This document shows, piece by piece, positions 61,536 through 64,000 of a stretch of 64,000 nt of DNA. Each line of letters starts with the position of its first letter. The stretch's first letter is position 1. Source of the DNA: Sphingopyxis macrogoltabida (GTDB lineage: Bacteria > Pseudomonadota > Alphaproteobacteria > Sphingomonadales > Sphingomonadaceae). Below the pieces are notes generated by a model. It saw only the letters and a program-made list of their open reading frames with translations, was not told the origin of the DNA and did not search any database. The DNA lies in assembly GCF_001314325.1 (NCBI RefSeq), contig NZ_CP009429.1, forward strand, positions 4,712,501 through 4,776,500. The letters are read 5' to 3'. The position numbers and the translations under genes are program-made.

Positions 61536-62746
61536 CACCAGCTCCACATCGTGCCGTCCTCGAGCCGGTTCACCGGCAGATAGGCGCGGGCATAGGGAAA
61601 GCTGTCGGCCAGCTCCTCGTCGATATCGACCCCCAGCCCCGGCGCATCGCCGGGGTGAAGCATGCCGTCGGCAAAGCGATACGCGTGCGGAAACACCGCG
61701 TCGGTCTCCGCCGTGTGGCGCATATATTCCTGGATACCGAAATTGGGAATCGCCAGCCCGAGGTGCAGCGCCGCCGCCATCGTCACCGGCGACAGGTCGG
61801 TCGCGCCGTGACAGCCGGTGCGGATCTGGTACAGATCGGCGAGCGAGGCGATCTGGCGCATATGCGTAATGCCCCCGGCATGGAGCACGGTAGCGCGGAT
61901 ATAGTCGATCAGCCGGTTCTCGATCAGCGTCTTGCAATCCCACACCGACGAAAAGATCTCGCCGACCGCCAGCGGCGTGGTGGTATGCTGGCGGATCAGC
62001 CGGAACGCCTCCTGATCCTCGGCGGGGGTCGCATCCTCGATCCAGAAGGGACGATATGGCTCGAGGTCCTTGCCGAGCCGCGCCGCCTCGATCGGCGTCA
62101 GCCGGTGGTGGACGTCGTGGAGCAGATGCACGTCCCACCCCAACGCCTCGCGCGCCGCGGCGAAGAGTTCGGGAACGACGCGGAGATATTTCGCGGTCGA
62201 CCAGATATTCTCGGTCGGCAAATCATTGTCGGCAGGCTCGTAGAAATAGCGGTCCTTGCTGACGCCATAGGTCGAAGCCATGCCCGGCACGCCGCATTGC
62301 AGGCGGATCGCCTTATAGCCCTGCCGCCGGTAATCGAGCGCCGCCTCGATCGTCTCGGCGATCGTCGTGCCATTGGCATGGCCATAGACCATGCAACCGT
62401 CGCGCGATGCGCCGCCGAGCAGCTGATAGAGGGGCAGCCCCGCGACCTTGCCCTTGATGTCCCACAGCGCCATGTCGACCGCGGCGATCGCCGCCATCGT
62501 CACCGGGCCGCGCCGCCAATAGGCGCCCTTGTAGAGATATTGCCAGATATCCTCGATCCGGTGCGCGTCGCGCCCGATCAGGCACGGGACGACATGGTCG
62601 GCCAGATAGCTGGCCACCGCGAGCTCGCGGCCGTTCAGCGTCGCGTCGCCGACCCCGGTGGTGCCGTCGTCGCATGCAATCTTCAACGTCACGAAATTGC
62701 GCCCCGGGCTCGTCACGATGACGCGCGCTGACACGATCTTCGGCAT
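61535..62746 (-). CDS. manD: D-mannonate dehydratase (ManD, enolase superfamily)
   Basis: 403 aa from the ATG at 62746 behind AGAGGAAGAAC. Enolase superfamily: capping domain, then [23 protein letters not shown], the ManD loop [26 protein letters not shown] (Arg/Tyr of the active site), metal ligands in LLHDVHHRL and [18 protein letters not shown], and [18 protein letters not shown]. It converts mannonate to KDG, so it completes the UxaC-UxuB branch begun at 1-2621. Divergent from the GH105-like gene, with the palindrome at 62772 between them. Confidence 0.93.
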   Translation of the reverse strand: MPKIVSARVIVTSPGRNFVTLKIACDDGTTGVGDATLNGRELAVASYLADHVVPCLIGRDAHRIEDIWQYLYKGAYWRRGPVTMAAIAAVDMALWDIKGKVAGLPLYQLLGGASRDGCMVYGHANGTTIAETIEAALDYRRQGYKAIRLQCGVPGMASTYGVSKDRYFYEPADNDLPTENIWSTAKYLRVVPELFAAAREALGWDVHLLHDVHHRLTPIEAARLGKDLEPYRPFWIEDATPAEDQEAFRLIRQHTTTPLAVGEIFSSVWDCKTLIENRLIDYIRATVLHAGGITHMRQIASLADLYQIRTGCHGATDLSPVTMAAALHLGLAIPNFGIQEYMRHTAETDAVFPHAYRFADGMLHPGDAPGLGVDIDEELADSFPYARAYLPVNRLEDGTMWSW

Positions 62747-62771
62747 GTTCTTCCTCTCGTCGATTCTCAAA

Positions 62772-62784
62772 GTTGTCTGACAAC
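62772..62784. promoter_or_regulatory. GntR-type operator between manD and the GH105 gene
   Basis: GTTGTC-T-GACAAC is a perfect inverted repeat about one base. Its core TTGTCTGACAA fits the TNGTNNNACNA pattern of FadR-subfamily GntR regulators. It lies 25 bp before manD and 78 bp before the divergent hydrolase; the GntR gene at 59829 is the obvious candidate binder. Confidence 0.75.
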
Positions 62785-62862
62785 CTTATTGACAGGGCGC
62801 GGCGGAAAGGGAAAGAGATATGTCGACGCCATCGGCCGTCCCGGCCCCGCAAAGGATATGCC

Positions 62863-64000
62863 ATGTCGCTGAGCCTGCTTGCCCCGCTCGTGATGATCAG
62901 CGCCCCCGCGGCGGCGGCCCCGGCCGAGCCCGTCATGCCCGAACCCGCCGAGATCCTCGCCGCGACGCGCCGCGTCGCCGACTGGCAGCTCGCGCACCGC
63001 GCGGCGTGGGACAGGATGCCCGCGGCGCGGCCGAGCGTGCGCAATCTGCGCGACTGGCAACAGGCGACCTTCTGGGTTGCGCTCACCGAGCTCGCCGAAC
63101 GCGATGCCCGGTACCGCGATCCGGTCGTCGAACTGGGCCGCGCCGAACATTGGCAGCTTGGCCGGCTCGCCTTCCACGCCGACGACCAGTTGATCGCGCA
63201 GGCGTGGGAATGGGCGGCGCGGAACGGCGGCGGCGCCGAAGCGCTTGCCCCCGCGCGCGCCTATTTCGACAATGTGCTGACGAACCGCCGCACCAACGAT
63301 CTCGCCTTCGTGCCCACCGAACCCGGCGGCGGCTATTCGCTGTGCACCGAACGCTGGTGCTGGTGCGACGCGCTGTTCATGGCGCCGCCGACGATGCTGC
63401 GCATCGGCCGCGCGACGGCGGACCCGCGCTACGCCGGCTTCGTCCATGCCGAATGGAAGGCGACGACCGACTATCTCTTCGACCCGGCCGAAGACCTCTA
63501 TTTCCGCGACAGCCGTTTCTTCGACCAGCGGGACGCCAAGGGGCGCAAGCTGTTCTGGAGCCGCGGCAACGGCTGGGTGATGGGCGGGCTTGTCCGCGTG
63601 TTGCAAATGCTCGACGACAACGATCCACAGCGCCCCTATTATGAGGGCCTGTTCCGGAAAATGGCGGCAAAGCTGGTGACGCTGCAAAAGGCCGACGGCT
63701 ATTGGCCCGCGTCGCTGCTCGACAGCGATCCCGGCACCCCGCCCGAATCGAGCGGCACCGCCTTTTTCACCTATGCCTTTGCCTGGGGCGTCGACAACGG
63801 GCTGCTCGACCGGCAGGTCTATGAGCCCGCGGCGATCCGCGGCTGGCACGCGCTTGGGCGCGCGATCCAGCCCGACGGCATGCTCGGCTGGGTCCAGCAG
63901 GTCGGCGACCGTCCCGACAGCGTTTCGGCAGAGGAAACGCAATTCTACGGCACCGGCGCGTTCATTCTGGCGGGCACCGCGCTCTACGATCTGGCGCAAG
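62863..64000 (+). CDS. GH88/GH105-family unsaturated uronyl hydrolase (C-terminus beyond window)
   Basis: Partial: 379 codons present, open at the right edge. AAAGGAT precedes the ATG. N-terminal hydrophobic stretch LSLLAPLVMISAPAAAAPAE is a likely signal peptide. Six-hairpin fold with the GH105 signature RWCWCDALFMAPPTML, catalytic Asp near residue 169, and later FWSRGNGWVMGGLVRVLQ. It would release unsaturated glucuronate or galacturonate from oligosaccharides made by lyases, feeding KduI. Divergent from manD, sharing the operator at 62772. Confidence 0.9.
   Translation, partial: MSLSLLAPLVMISAPAAAAPAEPVMPEPAEILAATRRVADWQLAHRAAWDRMPAARPSVRNLRDWQQATFWVALTELAERDARYRDPVVELGRAEHWQLGRLAFHADDQLIAQAWEWAARNGGGAEALAPARAYFDNVLTNRRTNDLAFVPTEPGGGYSLCTERWCWCDALFMAPPTMLRIGRATADPRYAGFVHAEWKATTDYLFDPAEDLYFRDSRFFDQRDAKGRKLFWSRGNGWVMGGLVRVLQMLDDNDPQRPYYEGLFRKMAAKLVTLQKADGYWPASLLDSDPGTPPESSGTAFFTYAFAWGVDNGLLDRQVYEPAAIRGWHALGRAIQPDGMLGWVQQVGDRPDSVSAEETQFYGTGAFILAGTALYDLAQ

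Noticed and set aside
62767..63999. Long minus-strand open frame opposite the GH105-like gene
   Set aside because: The plus strand carries the GH105 signatures and a good ribosome site; the minus frame shows no domain and covers the operator.
1..64000. CRISPR arrays, tRNA and rRNA genes, prophage
   Set aside because: No regularly spaced repeats, clover-leaf signatures, rRNA blocks or phage gene runs were seen on either strand; this is reading by eye, so a short tRNA could still be missed.

Overview
The window is high-GC DNA (roughly two thirds G+C by eye, strong G/C bias at third codon positions) from an alphaproteobacterium. The family-level features point to Sphingomonadales, perhaps Sphingopyxis or a relative: a Xanthomonas/Caulobacter-type carbohydrate TonB receptor, an imuA-imuB-dnaE2 mutasome, a ManD-type mannonate dehydratase, and a compact flagellar cluster using sigma-54. 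The genus is an inference.

Layout. (1) 1-13362: a uronate catabolism locus. A minus-strand operon encodes an FAH-family hydratase, an ExuT-like transporter, UxaC and a UxuB-like reductase cut by the window edge. It is divergent from a LacI-type regulator. Next come an exported beta-helix protein with its TonB receptor, then kduI-kduD-kdgK. An identical or near-identical palindromic operator (TGACACCGGTTAC type) lies in front of each block, so the locus looks like one LacI regulon. (2) 13501-19304: a three-gene RND efflux pump. (3) 19459-26418: imuA-imuB-dnaE2. The dnaE2 gene is split by a complete IS256-family element with a 9-bp target duplication; removing the element and one repeat restores the frame exactly. 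(4) 26611-57764: a nearly complete flagellar cluster. It holds fliC; fliEFGHIJKLMNOPQR-flhB-fliD-fliS; a FleQ/FlgR-like sigma-54 activator without a receiver domain; motBA; flgLKJIHGFEDCB; flgA-flgM-flgN; and a lytic transglycosylase-flhA-fliA operon. Four sites match the sigma-54 -24/-12 consensus with exact GG-N10-GC spacing and stand in front of the main flagellar operons. (5) 57803-59703: a small minus-strand group with a membrane-anchored LuxR-type regulator, two uncharacterised proteins and a winged-helix regulator. (6) 59829-64000: a second uronate locus with a GntR regulator, a DUF4861-type protein, ManD mannonate dehydratase and a divergent GH105-type hydrolase cut by the window end. 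A GTTGTC-T-GACAAC palindrome sits between the divergent genes.

How it works together. Regions 1 and 6 describe uptake and breakdown of uronate-containing polysaccharide. The TonB receptor and exported beta-helix protein act outside; the GH105 enzyme releases unsaturated uronates. KduI/KduD and UxaC/UxuB/ManD form two branches meeting at 2-keto-3-deoxygluconate, which KdgK phosphorylates. The flagellar part encodes export gate, C-ring, rod, hook, rings, filament, stator, sigma-28 and anti-sigma factor, but no chemotaxis genes. Several flagellar parts look reduced: FlgD is 106 aa, FlgE 275 aa, FlgH has no lipobox cysteine, FliM lacks the usual N-terminal CheY-binding motif, and FlgJ is split from its muramidase partner. 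REP-like inverted repeats occur at four places between genes. I saw no tRNA, rRNA or CRISPR array.
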